A stretch of DNA of 36,976 nt, taken from positions 287,269 through 324,244 of the forward strand of contig NW_019774081.1 of NCBI RefSeq assembly GCF_001039355.2. The letters are read 5' to 3'. Of this stretch, positions 1 to 13,078 are shown piece by piece. Every line of letters starts with the position of its first letter. The first letter of the stretch is position 1. Made by a program: the position numbers and the translations under genes. The notes below the pieces were generated by a model. The model did no database searches and was not told where the DNA came from. It saw nothing but the letters and a program-made list of their open reading frames with translations. This DNA comes from Lingula anatina (Eukaryota > Brachiopoda > Lingulata > Lingulida > Lingulidae).

Positions 1-68
1 CAGCAGTACATTTGGCCTGGCTGATTATATAATTGCTTGTCCAATTGATGCAACATTTCAGTCTTAGA

Positions 69-282
69 CTGGGTTCCCATAGATTTAGATCAATCTGTCC
101 GGATCGACCTAACTCCTTGGGGGTTCATGCTAATTTAATTGCTGTCAGGTTCCGAGAGCCGAGCGCGCACAAAAGTTAATTACCCCCTAACAGCTTTTAG
201 TAGGCAGGACAGACATTTAAGCCGGTCAGGCTGACAACAATCAAGAATCAATAGATTGATCTAAAAATCTATGGGAATGCAC
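69..282. mobile_element. hAT-like MITE, copy 1
   Basis: A non-coding element of about 214 bp with imperfect terminal inverted repeats of about 28 bp: the left end (CCCATAGATTTAGATCAATC core) matches the reverse complement of the right end (GATTGATCTAAAAATCTATG). It is flanked by TCTTAGAC on the left and TCTTAGAA on the right, which fits an 8-bp target duplication with one difference and resembles the preferred target of hAT transposons. Related copies lie at 31879-32090 and, more diverged, 11838-12026. It encodes no protein, so it would be non-autonomous. The hAT assignment is inferred from the flanks only. Confidence 0.7.
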
Positions 283-416
283 TCTTAGAAAAAAGACTCA
301 TATTGTGTTTGGTGCCACTGTTAACTGTACAACTTTTTACCTCCATTACTTATTCATCATTATAATTAAGAAAAGGGGGTAAAGACACAATCTTGAGTGG
401 AATATTTACTGAAGAC

Positions 417-2545
417 AGCCTTATGAATTATCTTGCTGACAGCCATATTGGAAAATACTTTGAACAGGTACATAGATGGGTATAAAAAAAGAAGTGTTTT
501 TCATATATCATATATTTATGATATTAGCAAAGAATTATTTGTTCCCAGAATGAAAAGAAATCCTATCCTGTCGGAATCCTTATTCGTCTGATTTTTCACA
601 CTTAGACTCATATTTCTCCTAAAGAGCCATATTTGAAGCCAAACCTTGTTGAGAATGAATTAATGATTATATTTAACACCCAAACAAATTTAATTGCCTA
701 TCTTCAAAAACATAACTTGCAATTTTAGGCAGCACTTTAGGGAAAATCTGTACAAATGGTCTTTGCCTGAACTTTGACTCAAGCCAGTGACCTTTAGTGA
801 ATAATTCCTATTAAATAAGCTTTTTTTCAGTGAATAGGTCCTTTACTTTAACTTTGTGTGTATTTCGAGGTTTTACCTTCATTTTTTTCTAGCACAATAT
901 TATTTAAATTAAACAACACCATTTACTTACAGTGAAGCAATATAATGGTGGCCATCTTGGAAAAGCTGCCTTAAAAACCTCTTTTCACTACTAAGATTTT
1001 TCTAGATTTTTTTATGTTTAAATTAGGATATTAAGTTTTCTGAAATACCTCATTACATTTTTTTAAATAAGTCCCTACTGAAAAAAAACGTTCAAAAAAT
1101 TATGTCTTATTAAACTTTGTGAATGCACTTACTGGCGGCCATATTGAAAAATGCATTAAACCGGAACGTAGATGGGTGTAAGAAGAAAATGTAGAAAAAA
1201 ACAAGTGTTTTCTATATATTATATGACATTTACATTGTCCTCAGAATGAAAAGAATTCAATATTAATTACCTACCCTGCCACTTTACATAATTTTTATCT
1301 ATCTGATTTTTCACAATTTGTCTCATATTTCTCCTAAAAATACATATTTTGCAGCCAAACTTTATACATTTGTTGTGAGTGATGTAATAATTGTAATTAA
1401 CACCAAAAGTTTCAATAACCAATCTTTAAAAACATTTATTGCAAACTTTTAGGCATAATTTCATGTTAAAAATCTGTATAAATGACCTTTGCCTGACCTT
1501 TGACCCCAAGCCAGTGACCTTTGGTGAATAATTCCTATTAAATAAGCTTATCTTTTCAACAAATTATTATTTGTCTACAACTTTGTGTATATTTCAAGGA
1601 TTAACCCCCATTTATCTTAGCAAAATACCACCTAAATTAAAAGACACCATTTACTTACAGTAACGCAATATAATGGTGGCCATCTTGGAAAAGCTCCCTT
1701 AAAAACCTTTTTCCACTACTTAGATTTTTCTAGATTTTTATTATGTTTTAATTTGGATATAAAGCTTTCTAAAATACCTAATAACAATTTTTTTGCAGTA
1801 AGTCCCTACTGAAAAAAAAATGTTTGAAAAATTGAGTCTTATAAAACCTAATGAATACCCTTGCTGGCGGCCATATTGGAAAAAAGGAATTGAGCCTGAA
1901 CATAGATAGTTGTAATAAGAAAATGTAAAAAAACAAATGTTTTCTATATATTATATGACATTTACATAGAAATATTTGTCCCCAGAATGAAGATAAGTCA
2001 ACATTTAATACCTACCCTATACATTTATACATACTTTTTATTCATCTGTTTTTTCACAATTTGACTCATATTTCTCCTAAAAATACATATTTTGCAGCCA
2101 AACTTCATAGATTTGTTGTGAATGATGTAATAATTGTAATAAACACCAAAGGTTTCAATAACAAATTTTTAAAAACATTTATTGCAAACTTTTAGGCAAT
2201 ATTTCAGGCAAAAATCTATACAAATGACCTTTGCCTGACCTTTGACCCTAAGCCAATGACCTTTGGTGAATACTTCTTATCAAATAAGCTTTTCTTTTAA
2301 ACAAAAAGGTCTTTGTCTCTAAGTCTGGATATATTTCAAGGTCTTAGCCCCTTTTATTCCAGCAAAAATACTCCTAAAAAATAAAGACCCCCTTTACCTA
2401 TAGAGACTTAATATATTGGCGGCCATCTTGGAAAACTGCCCTAAAAACCATTTTCCACTACTTAGATTTTTCTAGATTTTTAATATGTTAAAATTTGGAT
2501 ATTTAGCTTTCTAAAAAACATTATTACAATTTTTTTGCAATTAGT
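417..2545. repeat. Tandem satellite, about three ~730-bp units
   Basis: Three diverged head-to-tail copies. The marker GGCGGCCATATTGG (GACAGCC in copy 1) recurs near 443, 1135 and 1866. The marker GGCCATCTTGGAAAA followed by a TTTTTCTAGATTTTT block recurs near 948, 1676 and 2421. A TGACCT-rich block recurs near 760, 1483 and 2225. The period is about 690-735 bp and the copies differ by many substitutions and small indels, so this is an old array or a tandemly repeated transposon fragment. No coding capacity was seen. The array stops abruptly near 2545. Confidence 0.85.
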
Positions 2546-4150
2546 CCTGGGTTAGGCCATTTTTTTCGCTCAGTTTACTAGTCTAATAACGTGATTGGTC
2601 GACAACAGTGAGAGGCAAAAATCATTCTGGCCTGACACGTAGCCATAAGTCACCCTACACTGTTTATAGAGGTTCTACGTTGCACTGAGCTGCACCTGTG
2701 CAATGCCGCGTTCTACCGATATAAGCATGAATTTTGTTAAAAATGATTTTTCGCATAATTAAAAACAGAAATTCAATGGATTTTTTTTTTACTAAATTCA
2801 TTTTATCGATTAGTTATTTTCAATACATATTGATACATTTTAATACATATTTTCAATCATAGTTGAAAAATGCTGTGTCGTGATTTCGAAGTCTTTTTCA
2901 ATGACTGTACGACTTTTGGACAGATGAGGCAGCATATCATATAAATGCGGTCATACACTGCTACCCAAAAGGTTGGGGCACATTTATATATATATCGATT
3001 TCGCTTATTTATTTTAGACATTTTTGCTTCCATTTAGCATCAGTATGCCTATATAATATATTGAAAATGACAAAAATGAAGCCCAGAAAAAGACAAAGAA
3101 TTGTTGTAAAGCTAATGGCTGACACTTTCATTAATTGCAAGTATTAATTAAAGAGGAATCAAATGAGTTTAAGGATAGGGAGTTATTGAATGTAAGTGAA
3201 ATTTCTTTAAGTGTCAACAAGTGTAGAAATTGTTTTCGTGGTAGGAAAAGATGGAACATGTCAAAGTCACATATAGTTCGGTTTGATAGGTTAATTTCTC
3301 AACAGATTTGCAAGTTTCTGACACGTGTAAAACACATGCAAACTAAGGATGGATATGGTCCATGAATTATTCAAATAATATTTTAAATATTTTAAATTGA
3401 AAATAAGTCTCTTAGAAATTGCTTAATAAGGAAATGTTGAATGGCGGTTTGCAACATGAGAATGGAAAATCCCTTGTAATCACGCAAAGACAATGGAAAA
3501 GAAAACAAGTAAAGGCATGATCAGTCTGGAGAAATAGAGTATAAATATTTGTGAAATTGTATGAAGAAGGCAGTCGGTGAATAAATGTTTGAAAGCTCTA
3601 GATCGTCGTCGACAATAACGACTATTGTCATTATAATAGAATATCCAACACTTTTGAAAACAGTTTGAGAGTTTAGTTCGGATGAGTTGGGAGGGTAGGG
3701 TCACCATACATATTTCCTTGTGATCAAAGATTTTTAAAAAATCTGTCAGAATTTTCTCCAGGCAATTAAGCTGTACAAAAATGGTGTCATCAAGTGCGAC
3801 GTAAACAAATTACACAAATTTAAGACCCCCCCCCCATATTTGAGCGACATGTTATAAAAAATAAAATAGGCAATATTAGGACTAAACAAGTAAAAACCCT
3901 ATTGTTTCGAGGAAAATAATTTCGATTTTCAACTTCATTTTGATTAGCTTCGTCCGTGTTTTGAAAAGCCATTTGGTGAAACATATTTCATTTACCACAG
4001 TAGAAGTTCACCACATAAATTCATATCTTGACGGGGGAAGAAAATCACCTCAAACAAAAGACTCAGATACGGAAAAGCCCTTTTGACGTTATGGAGAGAA
4101 CGTGCAAGAATTAAAGTGCAATTAGTAACCCGTTGATCAGGCTAAGATTC
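2546..4150. other. Non-coding, nothing recognised
   Basis: AT-rich sequence between the satellite array and the promoter region of the next gene. Two open frames of 75-76 codons (3135-3365 on plus, 3480-3707 on minus) show no family resemblance, no splice context and no sensible start. I see no gene here. Confidence 0.6.
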
Positions 4151-4155
4151 GCAAG

Positions 4156-4198
4156 GGTTACCATAGTAACCCCTGCTAGTGACGTTATCGTCATTTGA
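4156..4198. promoter_or_regulatory. RFX X-box next to a CRE-like site
   Basis: GTTACCATAGTAAC at 4157-4170 matches the RFX X-box consensus (GTNRCC, 0-3 bases, RGYAAC). It is followed, with a gap of about 11 bp, by TGACGT and then TCGTCA, which are CREB/ATF half-sites. The pair lies about 390 bp upstream of the ATG at 4562. RFX factors bind X-boxes in many ciliary promoters, and X-box plus CRE modules are known in vertebrates. Use of this module here is inferred from the motifs alone. Confidence 0.5.
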
Positions 4199-4561
4199 GA
4201 GATTAGTTTTGTCAGATATACGAACCATAGACAGTAGAATCGATCGTGGCATAAGTGAGATGACTAATGGCGTTAAGCGATACCGCTTTAACATATAGAG
4301 TATTGCTTGGATTCGAAATTAGAATCGTCTTACAGCAGTCATATTCTGCAGCTTGTAGAGATTTTGCATGACTTATCAATACAGCCGTTTACCACTATAC
4401 TGAGCGTTGAATGGTTGAAAGAGGATTGTTCTTCAAGAATCTATCTTGAAATCCATCTCTAACAGAACGGTCATGACAATTTTCATTTGCCCATGCGGTG
4501 ATTTGGCGTAGCGACTATATATATACATATATATAGTAGAAGAGTCACAGGTGAAAGGGAT

Positions 4562-5875
4562 ATGAAGCACGGCAGCCATAACGACCCAAGCTGTCGTGAC
4601 AATAATCGCTGTAATAACTTATCGATAGGAAGCTTTGAGGAAAGTGATAGGAGCAGCACGGTAACCCTCAGCAGCCAGGGAAGCTCTACAAACATCTCAC
4701 TGTCAAGCATTTATCAAGAAGCCTTTAAATTTAGTATTCCCAACGTTCCAGAGTTTCAACAGGAAGAGATGAGCAAGGACGGACTCGTCTCACCCTCAGA
4801 CTCGACGAAACAACGTGAGCATGATGCCATCCGGTCTTTTCCGAAATTGAAAAAAAGTATTTCAGAAATAGGTGAGTTTCGCGTAAGAAAAAATTCCTGT
4901 CCAGCTAAACAAGAAGCAAATCACGCAGCACAACAGACGCGATCTGAAGATTTGCGACAGTTGAGAAGAGCGGCATCCATTGAGCTGCGCTCATGTAAGA
5001 CTTCTCCGATGCTGCCCCACAAATCACCACCAGTTGCCTCCCCAAAAGCGTTTCCTAAGAAAAACATATTTGTTACGTCCCTAACCCGGAGTCGCCCATC
5101 GTCTGTGTGCAGCGAAACAAACGAAGAAGATTTTCCTCAAAGGAGCAACAGCCAAAGTAAGAGCGCCCCTTCACTTAGTTTGAGCCTAAAGCAACACACA
5201 AGCCCCCATGCTAAACCCAAAAAGAGTAAAAGTTTATCCGAGGAACCCCCCAGCAGGCGGCCAGCATGGGTGTCAGGAATTTCTAAATGTTTGACCGACG
5301 CTTCTCAAAAGTTCTATCGCAACGAGCACATCTCTCAACTGTCCGATTTTCTGTTCATTGGAGACATACGTGGAGGGTATAACGAGTGGATAATGTGCAG
5401 ACTAGGCATTGCCAGTATAGTGGACTTGAGCAATCCAAACAAAAAAGATCTGATGACATTTAAACAGATGTATTACCCGTGCGTTTGCCCCCCAAACGTG
5501 TCGCACGCTCGAGCCCGCTTGAACATCGCCATTAATGATACACACAATGAGAAGATAGACTGCTACTTTCGAGACATAAATATCTTCATAGAAGGGGCTA
5601 GGACAAGAAATAAAAAGGTGCTTATTTGCAGTTACTATGGTAAATCAAGATCCGCAACTGTTGCCATACAGTATCTTATGTCGTTTAACGGAATGACACT
5701 GGAGCAGTCGTACGGCCATGTGAAATATCATCGCCCAGAAACAGACATCAATGGAGGATTCTGGTTGACATTGGCTGCGTTGGACAGGGAGCTGCAGCAA
5801 GCCAGGTTACAATCACCGAAACACTCCAAGGAACTGGAGGTCTCTGACGTCACATTCCGTATGAGCGACTGTTGA
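4562..5875 (+). CDS. Dual-specificity phosphatase-like pseudophosphatase
   Basis: A single-exon frame of 437 codons. Residues 1-250 are Ser/Lys/Pro-rich and probably disordered, with clustered basic-Ser motifs (RVRKNS at 107-112, RRAAS at 135-139, KSKSLS at 221-226) that could be basophilic kinase sites. Residues 257-410 form a dual-specificity phosphatase domain: ISQLSDFLFIGD opens it, D326 sits where the general acid lies in the family, and NGGFW lies near the end. The active-site loop, expected as HCxxGxSRS, reads C356-S357-YYGKSRS, so the nucleophilic Cys is Ser and the preceding His is Cys. Arg363 and the rest of the loop are kept. The domain could therefore still bind phospho-ligands without catalysis, as in STYX-type proteins. 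The start is the first ATG after an in-frame stop upstream. The absence of introns, unlike its neighbours, could mean a retrogene. A candidate polyadenylation signal (AATAAA) lies near 6015. Confidence 0.88.
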   Translation: MKHGSHNDPSCRDNNRCNNLSIGSFEESDRSSTVTLSSQGSSTNISLSSIYQEAFKFSIPNVPEFQQEEMSKDGLVSPSDSTKQREHDAIRSFPKLKKSISEIGEFRVRKNSCPAKQEANHAAQQTRSEDLRQLRRAASIELRSCKTSPMLPHKSPPVASPKAFPKKNIFVTSLTRSRPSSVCSETNEEDFPQRSNSQSKSAPSLSLSLKQHTSPHAKPKKSKSLSEEPPSRRPAWVSGISKCLTDASQKFYRNEHISQLSDFLFIGDIRGGYNEWIMCRLGIASIVDLSNPNKKDLMTFKQMYYPCVCPPNVSHARARLNIAINDTHNEKIDCYFRDINIFIEGARTRNKKVLICSYYGKSRSATVAIQYLMSFNGMTLEQSYGHVKYHRPETDINGGFWLTLAALDRELQQARLQSPKHSKELEVSDVTFRMSDC

Positions 5876-6346
5876 CTAAGTTCAATAATAATAAGTTTAT
5901 TATAATAATAGCGATCAAAAGGTTGAACTTATTCAAATGCACTACTGAGGACAAAACTAAAAAAAATGTATATAAGATAAGTTCCATTAAGCACAAGCTT
6001 CTAAGAGCTGGTAAAATAAAAATGTTGCGAAAAAAATTGTTTCAAACTTGCTGAGCACAATGTAACTAGATCCAGTGTTTTTTTTTCTTTAAGAATTTTG
6101 GTGATTTGGTGATTGAAAATTCTGTTTATCATTTGCGTTGCGTATCAGAGAGACATTCTTAACATCCAGCCAGTAAGACTGTGTTAATTGAACAATATGT
6201 ATGTGTTGGATATGGTAGTATATTGAGCACGATGATTTGCTCCCTAAGAGTCCCTGAGGGTATATTTTTTCCTGATTGTAACGGATCCACCAAACAAAAT
6301 TTGACTGTATTTTTGCCACTTCTGGTAGGTTTACTGGACTATCACT

Positions 6347-6402
6347 ATACTGTATGATCGAACTGAATTTAATTCATGGGCGACGAAGGATATGCTCATG
6401 TT

Positions 6403-6492
<90 letters not shown>

Positions 6493-6699
6493 TGCTTACA
6501 GTAGTCATGTGCAATTTGGCGATTTTTGTCTCCTAGTCTAGGCCAATTAATTTTTTCTCAAATCAATGATTTGGCTAGGACAAGAAATAAAAAGGTGCTT
6601 ATTTTTCTCAAATCAATACTGTATGATCAAACTGAATTTAATTCATGTGCGACGATGTCTCTAAGAAGGATATGCTCATGTTTATGTTTGTGTGTGTTT

Positions 6700-6756
<57 letters not shown>

Positions 6757-6842
6757 CTTACAGTATTCTTTATAATCATGTGCAATTTGGCGATTTTTGT
6801 CTCCAAGTCTAAGCCAATTCTTTTTTTCTCATATCAATGATT
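6347..6842. repeat. Tandem duplication with (TG)n(AG)n microsatellites
   Basis: Two copies of a block of about 225 bp (about 6347-6572 and 6605-6842). Each contains ACTGTATGATC, GAATTTAATTCATG, GGATATGCTCATGTTTAT, a TG repeat running into an AG repeat, CTGCTTACAGTA, and TTGGCGATTTTTGTCTCC. The copies differ by substitutions, microsatellite length and a few small insertions. Between them lies a 32-bp insert (6573-6604) identical to part of the upstream phosphatase-like gene. Open frames across this block are only repeat translations. Confidence 0.9.
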
Positions 6843-6849
6843 GATTTTC

Positions 6850-9300
6850 AATATTTTATCATTTAAAAAAATAAAATAAACAATTTTATATTTCATGCAT
6901 GTACTATATTCATGTTTATGTTCAAATGATCCACCATACCACAGAAAGGCCAATAATCATATAACAGTGTTCATCTTGATATTGATATTCATTTTTTTTT
7001 TTTTGCATTTGAATTTGAAACCCTTTACTCACATTTATAAAAAGCATAACTTAATATGTGAACAACGGGGATATTGGTTTGCCAGAGTCTCTGAAACCCT
7101 CAATTGTTCTTTTCTTCATTTGCTCTTCTTAAGCGACGCTATATGTCAACTATGATCTTGGCGTTCTGTTTAGAATATCGATTGAAATATTGCTCCATGC
7201 TAGTTATGACAACACCGAGCCGGTAGAATCTGTATCTTAGAGACGGTAATTAGGAATTTGCGTCACAAAAAAAGGGCAAAATTAGGATGTAGATACGACT
7301 TCGATGCGCGTTATAAAACTGTTTGAAACCATACGATTTGGAAGCTTGTGCTTTGTATGATAACATTTAAAACACGCGTACCCATGGGTAATTAATGAGA
7401 ATATTGTGGTATTTCACTTCTTTGTGCCACAGTAAAATCTACTAGAACCTGAGAAAAAGAGAATGTATATAGAAAAGTATTACGCCAATTAAGCGAATAT
7501 TTTGCAAAGATGAAGAACAACACACTGTTGTGAAAAAGAACCTGATAGAATGAACATAAGCTCATTATTTGTCACGAGATACTTATTACGTATCCGCTGG
7601 CTTTTATAAAAACTGAATTTTGATGAATACATTGAAATAAAAGCTTCCGCTATTCCTTGCGTGTATACCGCACCCGGAGAGAGTAGCCTACGTACTTAAT
7701 ATTTCAATTATTTGTTTATTGCCGGGGTATGTACCTATCGGTTATTTATTTAAAGGTGTTCCAAAAGGGAAATGGAAACTTGGCTGTAAAATCACATGTA
7801 AGGTCAGAAGTCTAGGCGCAATTTACATCGGCGAAATAAAAAATGAAAATGTATTTCGAGTTTTCTATACCTTTCGCTATACCATCTCAGTCTTCTTTGT
7901 TCAATCAAAACTCTGTATCCCGTCATTTCAGAGCACCTATTGTTCATCTCTGCCTCTGAATTTGCTTTGAATTTAATGGAACCATTCGCAAGGAAGTTTA
8001 AAAAGGATACAGGGTGTTTATTATTGCTGTCATTGTTGTTTTTCTGTGATTTCTAGCTTTATCCGATTTGCAATATTGCTATTGGCACATTTGAAAAAAA
8101 ATGTTTTCCCTCTCAAGCCTGCTGGGGGCTAAAAACAGGTCATTGCCAAAATTGGGTCAATTTTTTTTCAAAATTGCCTTATTTTTAGTAATTTCCTAAA
8201 AGCATGTATTCAGGTGCACTGCCAGTTGTAGTTCTGCAGACTGTTGGTACAATGATAAGACCTTATGCTAGTAGGGTATTATATTTATTTGAAAAATATC
8301 ATTCAATTATTTCATAAAAAAAAACTTATATAAAGTTGTTTATATAATAAATGCAAGCACAAGCTTTTTTCTTAGTAATATAAGCTCCACTAACTCACAG
8401 GCATGAAAGAAAATAAGATGAATGGGTTTCCATGCTTCCGTAACTTAGAAATAAATTATTTTTTCTTCCTTTTAGTAACCTATAAGATTGCTATATTATA
8501 TGTCCCTTACATAAAAATGGAATTTTTACAAGGGTTTATCCCTCCACATTGATGACTGAAGTATATTCTAGTCGAGTAACACTTGCAAAGTCACATATTC
8601 TTTGAACTGTTGTAAATCTTGCTTTCCAAGAAGTCAGACAGACACACGCAGCAAATTCACAGCTGGTGTACACTTAACAAGAATCCTGTGACTATTTTGG
8701 AAGATAAGAGTATGTCAATTTTTTGTCTAGTGTTTTCCAACAGGTGCCTTAAGCCACTCACACGGGATCAATACTGATACAAAGCCTTTGATTGGCCTGC
8801 AATGGCTCTTCTACCTCTCCTTAGTTCAATATGGAGTAGCTCTGGAAGTACAGATATAAGTTGTTATTGTTTTTATCAATATTGCAGTGCATTACACAAG
8901 CTTTTGTCAAATTGAAAAACAATCCAGTTAAAGCGGACATGCATACAGACAACTTATATAGTGTATTTATGTAATTGTATCTCTGCACCCAAACGCAAAC
9001 ACTGAACAAATACATATTTAAAAAATAATGAATTTAAAAAAATCCAATAATTTTTGTAAAATTATTCAATAATGCTGATTTTCAAACTCAACCCGCTTTT
9101 TTGCCAAACAAAACATATGAATTAGAAACAATGGAGTGTCAGTTTTGGTATGAACAAATGTGCCACATGGTGACAGGATCAGCATTGGTGTCCACATAGA
9201 TACACACAGGCACTCAGAAGACATACAGCCACAAGCAGTTTTTATTTGAATGCAATTTCCCATTACTGGAAAGGTTACTGACAGTGTCTAAATATAAAAT
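6850..9300. other. Intergenic, nothing recognised
   Basis: About 2.4 kb of AT-rich sequence without recognisable exons on either strand. The open frames at 6895-7155, 7719-7970, 8821-9015 and 9066-9263 have no family resemblance. On the minus strand an AATAAA near 9241 could be a distal polyadenylation signal for TMEM216, but that is a guess from position. Confidence 0.5.
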
Positions 9301-9304
9301 CTAT

Positions 9305-9308
<4 letters not shown>

Positions 9309-9344
<36 letters not shown>

Positions 9345-9345
9345 N
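9309..9345. repeat. Poly-A tract ending in N
   Basis: A run of 36 A ends in a single ambiguous base at 9345, and the sequence then changes character. This is likely a contig join or a sequencing failure at a homopolymer. Confidence 0.8.
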
Positions 9346-9742
9346 TGGCACACCCATCGGCGATATGACAGCCCTATAATTTCGGAAATTAGGCCTCCGA
9401 AGCATCAAAATCACACTAAACATAAGGTAAAACTTAAGGAAGGCAAGAAAGAAAAGAAGCAAATGAAATTGGGTTACTGTTATATTAAAAGTCATTGGGG
9501 TTACGAAATATAAGACCCCATTACTTGACATCCTTGAATTTGCGAATGCTCGCTTATGGATTAAAAGTGCCAATGTTATTCAGCGTGACTGCTCTTGTCA
9601 GCCATTAAACTATTTTCCATTCTTTTGTCGCTATATAAAACCACGGACATTAAAATTTGTAATGCTGTCAGAAATTAGAAACCACGATATGTGAAATCTC
9701 CGATCTGCCCCGAGGTAACGGTAATATTAATCAGCCCTTTTG

Positions 9743-9772
<30 letters not shown>
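9743..9772 (+). repeat. Poly-A tract
   Basis: A run of 30 A. Together with the tract at 9309-9344 it brackets about 400 bp of unassigned sequence. It could be the tail of a retroposed copy oriented plus, but no clear target duplication or Pol III promoter boxes were seen. Confidence 0.7.
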
Positions 9773-9777
<5 letters not shown>

Positions 9778-10079
9778 CTTAAAATTATAAACGAGATATT
9801 AAAAATTCCTTGGGAAGGAGGGACTTGGGGCAGAGTTTCTAGTCCCCCAGGGCGAACTTCTTCACTGAGAGAATCCTCTCTAGCAGCATACTATGTGAGA
9901 TTTTGTAGACATTGCTGTTTGTAATTTTTGCAAATTCCCCCCATACCCTTCATAGACATGATATTTATGATTTGAACATCACTTCATAAATATACAACAG
10001 TATTTGATGCTGACATGAATACCCTTCACAGTAACAGATAATTGAACCTCTTTTTCTCTGTATAAAGAAACAAAGACAT

Positions 10080-10142
10080 ACACATACATACATACTTAAC
10101 ATACATACATAGTGATACATACATACATACATAGTGATACAT
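10080..10142. repeat. CATA-type microsatellite
   Basis: An imperfect array of CATA/ACAT tetranucleotides interrupted by AGTGATAC. It lies just downstream of the TMEM216 stop codon on the minus strand. Confidence 0.85.
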
Positions 10143-10162
10143 AATTACTATAATATAAAATT

Positions 10163-12821
<2,659 letters not shown>

Positions 12822-12865
12822 CTGATTGAAGGTCAAGGGAATTCAATGATTCACACTAACAATAC

Positions 12866-13035
12866 AAAAAAAAAGGGGGGGGGGGGGGANNNNNNNNNNN
12901 NNNNNNNNNNNNNNNNNNNNNNNNNNNNNNNNNNNNNNNNNNNNNNNNNNNNNNNNNNNNNNNNNNNNNNNNNNNNNNNNNNNNNNNNNNNNNNNNNNNN
13001 NNNNNNNNNNNNNNNNNNNNNNNNNNNNNNNNNNN
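12866..13035. other. Poly-G tract and assembly gap
   Basis: A run of A then about 15 G leads into 146 N (12890-13035). The gap lies in the intron upstream of TMEM216 exon 2 and could hide sequence, including a small exon. Confidence 0.95.
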
Positions 13036-13078
13036 AACAAAGATAAGAACTTTGTATAACTCTGATACTGAAACTTAC

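Noticed and set aside
3135-3365. 76-codon plus-strand frame beyond the satellite array
   Set aside because: It has no standard ATG start at its listed beginning, no family match and no neighbouring exon signals.
6354-6840. Two plus-strand open frames with Cys-Val and Arg-Glu runs
   Set aside because: They are translations of the TG and AG microsatellites in the duplicated block, not genes.
9304-9573. Minus-strand frame of 89 codons with hydrophobic stretches
   Set aside because: It ends in poly-Phe from the poly-A tract and an ambiguous base, with no family resemblance or splice context.
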